A stretch of DNA of 64,000 nucleotides, taken from contig JADWQD010000018.1 of assembly GCA_016110215.1 (NCBI GenBank), positions 186,001 through 250,000 on the forward strand, in the 5' to 3' direction. Within the stretch, counting starts at the first letter, position 1, and each line of letters begins with the position of its first letter. Shown here piece by piece: positions 43,649-54,865 of this stretch. The position numbers and the translations under genes are program-made. Under the pieces are notes generated by a model. That model worked only from the letters and a program-made list of their open reading frames with translations, did not search any database and had not been told where the DNA came from. Origin of the DNA: Capronia americana (lineage: Eukaryota > Ascomycota > Eurotiomycetes > Chaetothyriales > Herpotrichiellaceae).

Positions 43649-46328
43649 ATGCCCGCCGACATGCAAGAGAAGCCCAAGTCGAAACATCGCAAGTCGACAT
43701 GCGCTGGCTGTCGCAGACGAAAGGTACTGACGACCCCGCCATATTGATGGCCTTCTGCCGCATCGTGATCGGAGATCGTCGTTCATCTGGGCACACAGTG
43801 GCTAACACGGCGGCAGTCAAAATGCGACGGCAAGACACCCAAATGCACGACGTAGGTATTCCCCTACATCTCTGGAAAGCGTGACTCCATCTGATGCGCT
43901 CTGCAGGTGCATAGCGTACAAAGACGACTGCCACTACGATAAGCCGCCGTCCCTCGCCTATGTGCGATCTTTGGAGGAGGAAGTCCAAGAGCTAAAGTCG
44001 CAACTGCGACAGGCGAAGACTCAAGTTTGGCTCTCAAGGGTATGAACTGGCCTCGTTCATTGCCCGCCACCTTACTCACGCTTCGGCAGGCCGGGTCGCA
44101 CGATGAAAAGAAACTGCCGTCGGCATCGCCCGCGAGCGAAACAGCAGCCTCGCAAAGTTCAAGTCAAGCGCTTGCATATCGGAATCGCCATATCAAGTGG
44201 GAAGCCGACATCAGTGTGGACGACAGCGGAGGCGTCACCTTCCACAACTCGACTTCGCCGATCCATGAATTTCCTTCAAGCCAACGACATCAACCGCCCA
44301 TCACCGCGCAGCTCAGCTACATCGTCAATCCGCAGGAAGACCAGCGTGTGAAGCGCGACCTCATCTTGAACGCCACCCATCAAAGGCAGATTGAGCCTTT
44401 TGCGGTAGCGAACGGCGCGGCGAAGGCAAACGTTCCCAAAGAGATTTCCCATGAATTGTTAAAGTACCATTGGTGCTGGATGCACCCGCTGTTCTTGTTT
44501 GTGTACAGGCCTGCGTTCACGAGAGGCATGGCCATGGTGGACTTAAACGCCCCAGGCGCTCAGGACCCGCCTTATTTTTCCGAGACACTACTGAAGGTAT
44601 GCGCATGGCGAGATTAAAGACTGCGTTACGCCGGCTAATCAACACCATCTGTAGGTGATACACGCGCACGGCTCAAGGTTCTTAAACCACGACGTGTACC
44701 AGGATCAGTATCAGAGCGTGTTAAGTCAGCACAGTCCCATGGGCAGCTCTATGACCGCTGGCGAGTTTATGCAAAAGATGACAGACGAGGCGCGATTTGG
44801 GCTCGGCATGGACATATTAAGGAACAGCTCGGTTCCGACGATCCAAGCCCTCCTGCAACAGTCTGCCCGGGAGGTGGTGTTAGGGCGATCCTCTCAAGCG
44901 TGGACCTTCTCGGGCATTGCGTTCCGGATGGCATTGGATATGGGGATTCACCTGCCCAGCGACAAGCTCCAAGCTTTCGTGAAAAGCCTCACGCCCGAAG
45001 ACATTGAGATCCGCAAACGTCTGTTCTGGAGCTGCTACACGTGGGACAAAATTCTTTCTCTCTATCTGGGTCGAATGCCCGGCTTTACTCCAGCGACCGA
45101 AGAAGTTCCGCTCACATTCATGGACGACTACAGCGATACTGACCTGTGGGCACCTTATTACGGGGAGACGCCAGCACCCGAACTCGCGAATGTGCCTAAT
45201 TACCCCCCTTGCCCCGGATATGTGGTTTCATGTTTCCGCCAGCTGTGCAAGATTTGCGTGATCCTGAACGATCTGATGCACAGCATATATTCTTCTGAAG
45301 CGGCTGCGAGGCGCGAGATGGAGGAGGAGGAGCACTCGGCGGAAGCGAAGGCAGCAAGCGAAGCACCTTTCGTGCGGATTTCACGCGACTTGCGAGACTG
45401 GCTCATCTCTTTACCGCCGCACCTCAGAATCAATCCGGACCAAATGCCATCCCTCGCTCCGCCGGTTCATATCATGTCCCTCAACCTCCTCTACCACACG
45501 ACGGTTATTCTCCTGCACCGACCAGTGATACTGGGAGCCCGCGACATGAACGCCCCGGGACCGGCGCGGTCATGGCAGATGTGCATCCAGGCAACGAGCG
45601 CCATTCATGACCTGATCGTGCTCCAGGCCAATACATTCGGGCTCACCCACATCTCCTACCTGAACGCTTACAGCGTCTACATCGCGGCCACGATTGCCGT
45701 CCTGCGATTCGAGCGAGAATACCAACCGGGCGAAGATCCCGCAATGACAGCCCAAAAGAACGGGCTGAATTTCCTCCTCGAGGTCCTCCAGAAGACATCC
45801 AACACCATGCCGGCATTAGAGCGCAGCAACGCCATCATCCGCAAGCGAATGAAAGCCGTCCTAGATCGCCAGAAAGCCCAGCGAGGCGGGGTCCGAAGGA
45901 GCTACTCGTCCACACCACCCAACGCCAAATTCAGCATCCCAACGCCAACCACCCATCAAATGGACCTCGCTCAACCAACCGCGTTCCAAGCTCTGTCGAA
46001 TCCATCCGTAGCCCACGCTTACTCCCAGCCCGATACACCAGGCTCGTTTGCCGCGCCTATGCAATGGCAATCCGGCATGCGCAGCAGCCTGTACTCGGAA
46101 CCAGCGACGCACGGCTCGACCGAAGACTTCCTCCCCGCATTTCCCGGCCAGCAATTCCCTGTGGGCGGATCGGAGCACAGTTTCGGGAGCAACGAAGTCG
46201 ATCCACACGCGAGGACGGCCCTGCTGGGATACAATCTCGACCCGCACCCCAGGCTGAACTCAGGGGACATCGATTGGAATTTCATGGAGAATGCGTTCAG
46301 CCACGAAGGCCAGACCGTGCACATGTGA
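43649..46328 (+). CDS. Zn2Cys6 transcription factor with fungal-specific TF domain
   Basis: Five exons: 43649-43723, 43817-43851, 43907-44039, 44090-44596 and 44655-46328, giving 807 residues. The zinc cluster is C18-x2-C21-x6-C28-x6-C35-x2-C38-x6-C45 and is split by two introns, with a 35-nt exon 2 inside it. A short coiled coil follows (LEEEVQELKSQLRQAK), probably for dimerisation. Residues ~220-520 match the fungal_trans domain (HPLFLFVYRPAFTRG, FSGIAFRMALDMGIHLP, EIRKRLFWSCYTWDKILSLY). The tail is Ser/Pro/Gln-rich. It is a nuclear DNA-binding regulator; similar proteins are often labelled NirA-like (from memory, weak). Long empty flanks on both sides could carry regulatory sequence or non-coding transcripts. 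Confidence 0.93.
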
Positions 46329-46670
46329 CTAGCCGACCAGGGACTGCAGGTTCAGGAAGGCCACTTCTTGGCCAAGACTGAATACTTGACCCCGCCGTAT
46401 GCGGACTGGATGGAATACTGAGGCGCGGACGACATTGATCGCTACGGCGAACCCACCGATTGTACAGCACTAGCACTTGAACATTACGACCGAGCGGCCT
46501 TGTGATTCGGAGCGCATAGCATGGAGCACAAAGTACAGAGTACAACTGATTTGGTCATTTTACGAGGGAAAAGCGCGGTGAGAACGGCTATTGCATTTGC
46601 ATTTCGCATTCTGGGATCTCTGGGAAGGGAGCGAGGGCGGGATGGCTACGACAGCGAAGGCACATACGCT

Positions 46671-46697
46671 GATTTGATTTGATTTGGTTTGGTTTGG
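46671..46697. repeat. (GATTT/GGTTT)n simple repeat
   Basis: Pentanucleotide repeat that changes from gattt to ggttt along its length. Confidence 0.85.
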
Positions 46698-47031
46698 CTT
46701 ATTGTTTTTGCTCGTATGTGTTGTGATTCCACGGCCTATTGTTCCCCATTCTTGACGAGGCTTTTGGGTACGGCATGGCAGGCTGGACGGCAAGCAACAA
46801 GCCAAAAAGCCTGCACGCATGATGTGATGGCACGAGCCCAATGAACAGTACATACTTGCTTACACGCATACACGGTATAGACGGAGCGGTGCTATTCCCA
46901 CTTTCACTTTTTTGCGCGAATTGTCAATACCAATACAGACGCAACACAATATACAAGTCCTGATTACATTGTACACGGTATAGAGATTGCACATTCCGGC
47001 AACTGTCCTGGCCCAACTGCATAAAGCGATT

Positions 47032-47053
47032 CGAGCGAGCGAGCGAGCGAGGA
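47032..47053. repeat. (CGAG)n microsatellite
   Basis: Five tetranucleotide units. Confidence 0.85.
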
Positions 47054-48397
47054 AGGAGGGGAAATTCAAAGCCGCGACATTCTCGGACCAACGAACCCGT
47101 GTGTTCGATGGACATCATCAGATCATACTGTGTAAGGCCACATTGCACACGGCGGAGCCTTGCAGGATGGGATAGAATGGAACAGCTATGACGCGGCCCG
47201 CGCACTGAATTGCTACTTCTGACCTCCCCTCAACTCTTACATCGTACAGTATTACTGTCCGTGGATGCATACACAGTACGCATAACATGGGGTATGTATG
47301 TACTAGGATACCATAATCCCAAAATACCCCGGCTCGGGATGATCAAGCGAGGTTGGGATGCTGCCAGATCGCGAACATCTATATTTAGACTTTGGCATTC
47401 TCGGTTTGTGGGGCGGCCAACGTGCCCTACCTACTCGTACATGGACAAGTACTACGCACCTTACCTTACCGGGATAGGGAAGTGGGTGGTGGGAAGTAGT
47501 ACTCGTAGTGGGAATTGGGAACTGGGAAGGCCACCACAGTGTACCGTTGGTCCCGTCCGGACTTACTGTGTACACAGTGCTTGTACAGGCAGGGGGCAGG
47601 GCGGGTTGGCGAGGTGGTCATCGTCTCGTCTGTGTGGGTGGGGTCAAGATCGGGAAAGGATGATCAGCAGTGGTGGGTGGTGCGCGTCGGGGTGGGATTC
47701 AGCCTTGCTTCTTCAACTCACCTTCACGAGGCTGACTTGGCGGGGATTGGACATGGGTATGGGAGTAAAGCGGCAGGGAGAGAGCATGAAGAAGGAAAGA
47801 AGGAAGAAGACAGGATGATACTCTCCTCTAGTATGTGCTGTACGCTCTGGGTAAGGTTTACGATTCCAACGGTAAAGGTGGAAGAGAGACCGCGTGTACT
47901 GAGTACGAGTACTGCAAGCAGAGCGCCAGCAGGGGGTGGGATGCCGGTGCTGGTTGTCGAGGTGGCAAACAGGCATAGCCACAATGGAAGACGTACACAG
48001 TTGTCGGTCGCTATTGTGTATGCTCTGTAGCGAGCTGACGCCATGTTGAGATGATCCACCAGCTCGCAGATCGATGAAAGCCACTCCACCCGGGCTTGGT
48101 CGAGAAAGGGCAACGGTCGCTTTGACGTAAACGGACTGCCTCAACTGAATGAAGCGTGCTGCTTGCATTCAGCCGTCGACACGGGTGGGTCTCGGCCGTC
48201 GCACCCAGAGGCGCGGTTGCACATAGTACGCATATCTCGTCTAGCCGGGTGCATATGCAATGCCATACCCATGGAAATCACGGCAGCAGACACGGTTGCT
48301 GCCGATGTAGTAGACGAAAGGGTTGTTGATATTATTAGCAGCCATGCTGCAGCACTGTGGGTGGGTTGACCATCGTAGTGGCACGGCGTTCGTCCGC

Positions 48398-48420
48398 ACT
48401 GACTGATTGACTGACTGACT
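48398..48420. repeat. (GACT)n short tandem repeat
   Basis: Five to six units, with one variant (gatt). Confidence 0.85.
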
Positions 48421-49784
48421 GCCCGATGAAAGGTAAAGTCCCTCGCAGGAGAGGAAGTGGCGAGCAAAGGAGGTCGCAGCGGCAACAGCAGTGGTCGGGG
48501 CAAGGTCTTTGTTGCTGTGTGCCACTCCGTTCAGCCTTGTCGATTGGATCAACGACGTGAAATCGACGCAAACGAACGAATGCCGACGGCTATATTTGGT
48601 CGAATATTCCAAATAATTCTGGCCGAACCCTCGTTTGGGCTCGGCTTCCCGGGCTGCAAGGGTGTCAACATGCAAGGCATCAATGCCAAGAGATTTGCCA
48701 AAAGTTTCAAAACACCGGCGTCGAACGAACCAGGCGGGGTCGTAAGAGAACAAGGCTTAAGAAGGATGCCATGCACATGCCGAACGTGGAATAGGGTACG
48801 AAAAGCATCTTGACAAGTGAGGGTGGAAAGCGACGAGGAATGGAGTCGGCACTATGGTAGAAGAGGCAGGTATGATTAAGCTTTCGTAAAGAGAGGAGAG
48901 GGTTGGTTATTTTTATCCCTGGTGGATCAAGAGGCGTGAGCAGAAACGGGAGATTCTACGAACGTGGAATCTGCCTGTCATCCTGCCTCTGACATTGGCG
49001 TAGACGAAGGACGGCCGAAAGGGGAAACATTTCAGGCCGAACGGCGGACGGTCATGGCCTCGATCTGCAATGGCTCGCTGCGAGTCTGCGCAACCCTTCA
49101 ACTCTTCCCTCGTCACGCGACGGGTCATCCAGAATGTGTGGGAGGTAAGGGATCCTGTAATTCATACTGCATCTCCTCTCGTCGCCTTCGCGGCATTCTT
49201 CGAGGAAAGACTTTCGAATTCGAGGCTCCGGTGGCGGTTACGAAATGACTGCGATTGGGTGCTTCCTGTATCTTGCTCGACGTCAGTCCTGAAAGGCCGC
49301 TGAATGGAAGAAGGGGCGACGACCTGCCTTGGAAGATGCATCTGCCGCTGCGACTGAGGGAACATCGTGGCGTGAGACAAGTGTGAGGGATCACCACTTC
49401 TACGGCTTCCTCATGTCCAGCCGATGTCGCAGGGCGCAGTCGCTGGTGAGTGGTGAGGTTGAGCAAAACACACTCAACTCATGCACCTGAACTTGCACGA
49501 CCCCATTGAAGGAAGTTCTTCTATGTTCTTAGGACGCATTGAATACCAGCGTTGCGATGTGGACGATGAGAAAATCCAAAGATCCAGGGAAATAAGCGGA
49601 CACTCATTATGTGCCCTGTGGATAAGACCATCTTTTGTAATTAAAGCTGTGCGTGAAGAGATGGCCGAACATTTAACGTGGAACGCAGTGTGATAACATG
49701 ATCAATATCTCATATCCGAGTTCATTCTTTGAATGCCGGTCGAGCTCAAGCTCAGGTCATCCAGGCTCGAACACTGCCATGCGG

Positions 49785-50687
49785 CTATTGGTCATCTATA
49801 TCGGTTGAGCAAGTCAGGTCTTTCCACTCTTCCATGCCTTTTACCGTGTCCTCGCATTTGGCTTTGATCATTCCGTATGCGTCTTTCCCCAGCACTAATC
49901 TCATCGGTATCTCTCGACCAGAGTCGCCGGTGAGGACGTCAACAATGACTTTGACACCCTTCCGGATGTCACCAGGTTGGTTGTTGTCGAACTCCTTCAT
50001 CAACTGCTCACCCTTCCGGACAGCGGTGCCTTCGTAGTCTGGAATCGTGTTTTGCTTCCTCAGCGAGTTGCCAGGATTGAGGAACTTGGACCGGAAATAG
50101 CCAGGCTCGATCGTGCAGACTTTGATGTTGAAGTCGGCCAACTCGTAGTACAATGTTTCTGAGAGGCCGCTCACTGCCCACTTCGATGCGCAGTATAGAC
50201 CGACGCCTGCATAACCGCGCCAGGCACCAACGCTGGAAAAGTTGGCAACCACACCTGCCCGTTGCGCTCGCATATACGGGACAATTGCGCGAGTCGTGTT
50301 CAACAGCCCGAAGACATTCGTAGCGAATTGTGCTTGAGTCTCCTCCGGCCTCCTCAGGTCAGTATGGGCATTGACACAATAGCGGCCAGGAAAGACCTAC
50401 GTCAGTTCCTCCAGCCCACCGACCTGGCTGTAGCCCGCATTATTGATCAGGTAGTCGAACCTTCCATAAATTTTGTGTGCTTCTGCAGCGGCGCTTTTAA
50501 GCTCCTCCAAAGGAGCAGTGACATCCCATGCAACTGTGGTTGCACCGGCACTCTTGATGCCTTCAAGCTTGCTGGGGTTACGAGCAGTTGCGATGACACG
50601 GTCACCTCGCTTTAGAACGCGGAGTGCAAGCTCCTCTCCGAAACCAGATGAACAGCCTGTGATAAACCATACTTTGGGCACTGCCAT
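49785..50687 (-). CDS. Short-chain dehydrogenase/reductase
   Basis: Two exons on the minus strand, 50687-50401 and ~50352-49785 (about 48-nt intron), giving 284 residues. TGCSSGFG (~10-17) is the NAD(P)-binding glycine motif, NNAG follows at ~87, the serine is in NFSSVGAW, and YCASKWAVSG holds the catalytic Tyr-x3-Lys. This is a classical SDR of the type common in fungal and bacterial genomes as uncharacterised NADP-dependent oxidoreductase; no substrate can be assigned. The intron acceptor is a GAG-GAG tandem (50355-50350): either copy keeps the frame and differs only by one Arg (LTRPEE or LTPEE). The stop is followed by the gene-poor stretch. Confidence 0.9.
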
Positions 50688-51822
50688 GGTAAGTCAGATG
50701 GGTTTCGATCACGGAGAAGACGGGCCGCCACTGATAGTGTATGCTAGAAAGACGCAGCTCAGCACAATCTGGCGTATCGAATGATGGAGAGGGTAGTATG
50801 GTCTGGAGATGGATACTCGGCCTTTAAATGCTTTTCACCTCCAAGCTTTGAGCTGAAAGTTCCCTTTCACACAAATGCGACCTTGTGGCAGCCTGGTCCC
50901 TGCTTTAGGGTTTGCTCCCAGATGGCATTTAATGGATCCGCCAGTTGATGCATGAGGGAGATGGCTCTGATTCTCGCATTCCGCAACAAATGCCGCAGCT
51001 TGGCTGGCAGCCTGAAGCACGAGAAGAAGTGGTGCAAGCGGGATGGTGAGGTTCAATCGCATAGAGGTCCATGGCGGCGCTGTTAAGCAGACGCCGCAGA
51101 CAAGGTCCGCTGGTAAAGGTGATCCTGTAGCAGACTATCACTGGTTAAAACGTCGGCGATGACAAACGACGCAGGTTCGAATCAGGATGCCAGTACGTGT
51201 CAGTGCGGGCGCTTCGGCCGCAACAAGCTTGGCTATCTTCATAGGCGACCAAGTCTCATGTCCGATAGGTACTGCAGCTAGCGGATGCTGCTAATTGTTG
51301 CTCATAGCTCACGAAGCTGGCAAGGAGCTATCAGCGCATATCTTCAACCCGATTGACCTTGCTTGATATTCCCTGGCATCGATCGATGTCATGAAGGAAG
51401 TTGGTCCGGCGGTATCGACAAGGAGTTCGGCAATTGGCAATTGGAAAAGAGCTTGATACCGTATCTACATGAGAGACGAGCCAAGACAGGGTCGGATAAA
51501 GATCTGATTTGCAAACTCGGGATGGAGTGATTCTCAACACCATCCGATCGCCTTAGATCAAACCGGCTCATTGCGCGCAACCTGAAGACTGCGATAAATC
51601 ATTGATTACTTGGCCTGGGCGAGGCACTATATGGAATCAGGATCATGGGACGGCTCGAGTTCAAGAGATCCTATTACATGGCCTGAGATATTGAAGGGTG
51701 CGCGAGGTGAGTGCGGAAAATTTTGTGGGTAGGCGGGACTCCGCCCTTGTCACCGAGAAAATTTTTGTCCTCTATGTCTCTGGCGACCATCTGCCGTTGA
51801 AGGTACCCATAATGGTATTCCT
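50688..51822. other. Intergenic, no gene recognised
   Basis: Promoter of the SDR gene and 3' region of the acidic-protein gene. A tRNA-like B box (GGTTCGAATC) at ~51173 does not fold into a tRNA. Confidence 0.5.
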
Positions 51823-52685
51823 TTAGTCCTCGTCGTCGAGGTCCTCAGTCTCAGCCGTGGCGGCAGCGCTCTTGGGCTCAGAGCCTGAAATGACCTTCGT
51901 CTTGACGTTGGGTTCGTCCTCTTCCTCCTCCTGATCGTCATCTTCCTCTCCTTCCAGTTCTTCAACCTCCTCTTCATCGGCCTCTTCCCCATTGTCCTCG
52001 GTCTGCTTAGTCTTCTTTGTCGCAGGTTCTGCGTCATCTTCGGGGGCCTTGCGCTTCAACTTTGGAGGTGGAGCTATGCAAGTGGATTGTCAGCGATTGT
52101 CTAGCACTCGCCAGAGCTGTTGCAGGTCGTCTGGAGTGTATCTTACCTTCGACTGCTGCCTCCTCTTCATCATCCTCGGCTTCAGCCTCCTCTTCATCTT
52201 CATCTTCGTCGCCCTCCTCGTCCTGCGATTCGTCTTAGCATGGTTGATATTATGGAGCATACAGGCTGATCAAAAAGGACGTTGACCACGAGTGGGCAGG
52301 GAAGCTCACATCCTCGTCCTCGTCTGAAATGTATTCCCTAAGATGACCGTCAGCTATGGGGATCAGGCGACAGAGGTTCGATCAAGCTCCGAGGCACAAC
52401 GCAGTAAGTGGGCGGGTGTATAACAGTGCAAGTCTGGTCAGGAGGAGCACCGATCTGTGACTTGAGCTGCGCATCCAGCAGATGGCGGCAGCAGCCTCGT
52501 GGCATGGGAGGTATAAAATACCGTGCCGCGCGCGACCTTGCGGTCCCAGACAGACGAAAAAGACAGTGAGAAAATCGACGACCCTGAACTACTCACTCTT
52601 CTTCCTCGTCGTCTTCGGGCAAGCTCTGCAAATCCTCTTCCTCCTCGTCCTCGTCTTCGGCTCGACGCCTCCTGGGCGGCGCCAT
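51823..52685 (-). CDS. Small, extremely acidic nuclear-type protein
   Basis: Four exons on the minus strand: 52685-52597, 52337-52310, 52222-52147 and 52073-51823, giving 147 residues. Start is ATG GCG CCG CCC AGG with MAPPRRRRAEDEDEEEEDL. About half of all residues (75 of 147 by my count) are Asp or Glu. Basic patches KLKRK and KKTK resemble nuclear localisation signals. The 28-nt second exon keeps frame and codes EYISDEDED; the third intron's upstream exon is preceded by a CTAAG branch site. No domain is recognised; acidic histone chaperones or ribosome-biogenesis factors look similar in composition, but that is only analogy. All introns have GT...AG ends and each junction keeps acidic coding, which supports the model. 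Confidence 0.72.
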
Positions 52686-53980
52686 AGTATTCGGAGTAGG
52701 TCTAATGTATGGATAGGTGTAGATCAAGACTAGCTTGATGGAAACTTGGAACAAGGACTAGGGACAGCTAGAAGGAGAGATGGACGACCTGGGGAAACAA
52801 AAGAGAGGAAGAGACCGCAAGGACCGTATTCCAGGTAGGGGGTGAGCGGCACACGGCTGAGGTTGGAAGACTTGGGGGAGCTGCTGGCCAAACGTCAGAG
52901 CTGGGGCTCAGAATCAGGACCCGGGTCGAAGCTAGTAAGCAACTCAGGGGAGGCAATCGAGCGTAAGAGGCCCTCGGTAGAGAGGGGATGAGGCGCTCAG
53001 GGCAGGACGGATGGGAAAATAGGCTGCCGAAGTGCATCCATGACGCAGGAAGACTTGGTCCATCAGTCGAATGCAGGCCCCTTGACTAGGAGCTTCAGAG
53101 CGAGCTCTCCGGAAGGGCTGGTGGAGAGACGAGAGACTCAGCAACAGAAGAAGCGCGAGACCGGGTCGACTGGGTGAGGGGCAGCCCAGGCGCCGTGACC
53201 GAGCGTGAGAGCTCGGAGGGAAGAGGTTGGGGGGCAGCTCGCAGCTCCTCCCTCCAAAGCTTCGACTTTTGTCATGCTTCAGCCGCGCTCTGTGACTTGC
53301 CACGAAGCTCGACTGCTTAACCGAAGTTCGTGCTGGCGAGCCCACAGGGCCCAGCCTCTCAGAACGCTCATCGGCGCCAAGCCAGGCGGGGTCACCTCCA
53401 ACCTGAGATGGAAAAAAGAGGATCCGATGCCGAATGGAATGGACGATGAAGCCGCCATGCAACCATCCTCAGCTGGGAGTAAGCATCGTGCCCATCATCA
53501 CATTCCACTGCTTTCAAGTGCTCAGTGCCAAATGTTTCTATCCCTTGCTTATCTGCCGGCCAATCCCGAGTTCGCCTGAGGGTACGGAGTAATCTGAAAA
53601 TGACTCGGAATTGGTATCCGCACTGATTGCGGAAGACTTCCCCTCTGTGAGGTCAAGTAACGCGCGTTCAAGACACTTGGCCCCGGCAACTTGTGCACCG
53701 TGATTGATTTCCGAAGAATACCTGGAATACTCAGTACATTCAGTTCTAAGAGGGTCGGCGCCCCCGGCCACCCGTCTTTCCGCTCGCCAACCTGCTGCGT
53801 ATGTCCTAATCTACCTAGTATTTGAGCCCTCAGCTGCGCACGGGTCCTTCCACGGCAGTTTCTGTGAGACAAGACAGACAATGGCATCCTCCAAAGCAGT
53901 CGCCTGCCTTCCAAAGGTGTCACTGTACTACCGCTCGGAGAATTTCTGCTGTAGCTGTGTGCGCCTGCGGGCGTCGACTA
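52686..53980. other. Intergenic, no gene recognised
   Basis: 1.3 kb with the promoter of the acidic-protein gene and the 3' region of the DUF6594 gene. One TACGGAGTA copy at 53583-53591. Confidence 0.5.
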
Positions 53981-54865
53981 TCAATTCCCCATCACATTTG
54001 CCGATCCCACAAACACGACAAGCACTGCTGCGAATGCTGTTGTGGACATGAAGACGTCAGCTCGCCTCTGAGCAATTATATTCATCAGAAACGAGAAAAC
54101 CAAGCTCATCATGCTGATGGCAACCAGCCGTGCCGCCATGCTCTTGACACTGAAGAGCACCAGGATTGACGAGGCTGGTATGACGGCTGACAACAGCATG
54201 CATATGGCGTTCCCAACGTGCACCAAAGTCTCCGGGCGATACTCCCATGTCCGCTCAAATGCCTTTTCTGCCATTGACCGGTGAAGTTTGTACCCTACGA
54301 ACCGGTGGTAGAATGGCACAACCTTCTCGCTGAGGAAGTTGGCCAGTGCGTCTTTGCTTCCAATATTATCGTCCAGAGTCAACATGTCTGCTTCGATGCT
54401 CGAGTCGCAGAATATGCCAGCTTCCACGCCATACAAAAACTGGTCGCCACCACTTTCTTCGTCATACCATTGCCTGCGGAGCTCGAGGTTGTCTTTCCGG
54501 GGTCGATGCAGCGAATTGATTCTTGCTGTCCGCAACAATGCTCGATCTACTCCACTGTCAGTCAACCATTTTTGGCCACTCTTCATGACACAATGGCCCC
54601 TACAATATTGGTCTAGCAGGGTCCTTGACCGCTCGAAAATTCGACGTATGTCCTCCTCAGACATGTTCTCGGGACTGTCAATCCAGATCCGGTCGAAGCT
54701 GTTCAACTCTGGCATGGCCCTGACCTCATGGATCACCGCCTCCAGATGCTGTAATTCAGCCTGCATATGCAGAATGTTCTCGACGTTCAGGCTGGAGAAT
54801 CTTCTGAAGGCCTCGATATTGTGGTTGTTGGCCATCATCGCAGCTAATGCCCCGTAACCGGTCAT
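53981..54865 (-). CDS. DUF6594 membrane protein
   Basis: Single frame of 294 residues. It begins TGYGALAAMMANNHNIEAFR, then FSSLNVENILHMQAELQHLE, the typical opening of DUF6594, in which a Gly-Tyr pair is followed by F-R-R-F and L-N-x-x-N-(I/L)-L-x-(L/M)-Q-A-E-L. The C-terminal ~90 residues hold three hydrophobic helices (AICMLLSAVIPASSILVLF, LVAISMMSLVFSFLMNII, AFAAVLVVFVGSANVM), separated by KS and QRR turns as in the family. DUF6594 proteins are abundant in filamentous fungi, of unknown function, and expected in a membrane. An upstream minus frame (54890-55078) ends before the ATG and could not be joined by a normal intron. Confidence 0.88.
   Translation of the reverse strand: MTGYGALAAMMANNHNIEAFRRFSSLNVENILHMQAELQHLEAVIHEVRAMPELNSFDRIWIDSPENMSEEDIRRIFERSRTLLDQYCRGHCVMKSGQKWLTDSGVDRALLRTARINSLHRPRKDNLELRRQWYDEESGGDQFLYGVEAGIFCDSSIEADMLTLDDNIGSKDALANFLSEKVVPFYHRFVGYKLHRSMAEKAFERTWEYRPETLVHVGNAICMLLSAVIPASSILVLFSVKSMAARLVAISMMSLVFSFLMNIIAQRRADVFMSTTAFAAVLVVFVGSANVMGN

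Larger units (their letters stand above)
46329..49784. other. 3.5-kb gene-poor stretch
   Basis: Convergent region between the transcription factor and an SDR gene. It contains several simple repeats and GAGTAC/TACTCGTA-type words (about 47,430-47,500 and 47,890-47,915). The longest open frames (~200 codons at 47210-47818, ~170 at 48241-48753) show no family features. Confidence 0.55.

Noticed and set aside
47210..48753. Several 150-200 codon frames on both strands downstream of the Zn2Cys6 gene
   Set aside because: Mutually overlapping, low-complexity composition, and no splice pattern or family support.
51115..51200. tRNA-like sequence with A box (TGGTTAAAACG), B box (GGTTCGAATC) and a 6-bp outer stem ATCCTG/CAGGAT
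   Set aside because: The boxes are only ~32 bases apart, the anticodon-like stem has an 11-nt loop, and no room is left for a T stem, so no tRNA can fold.
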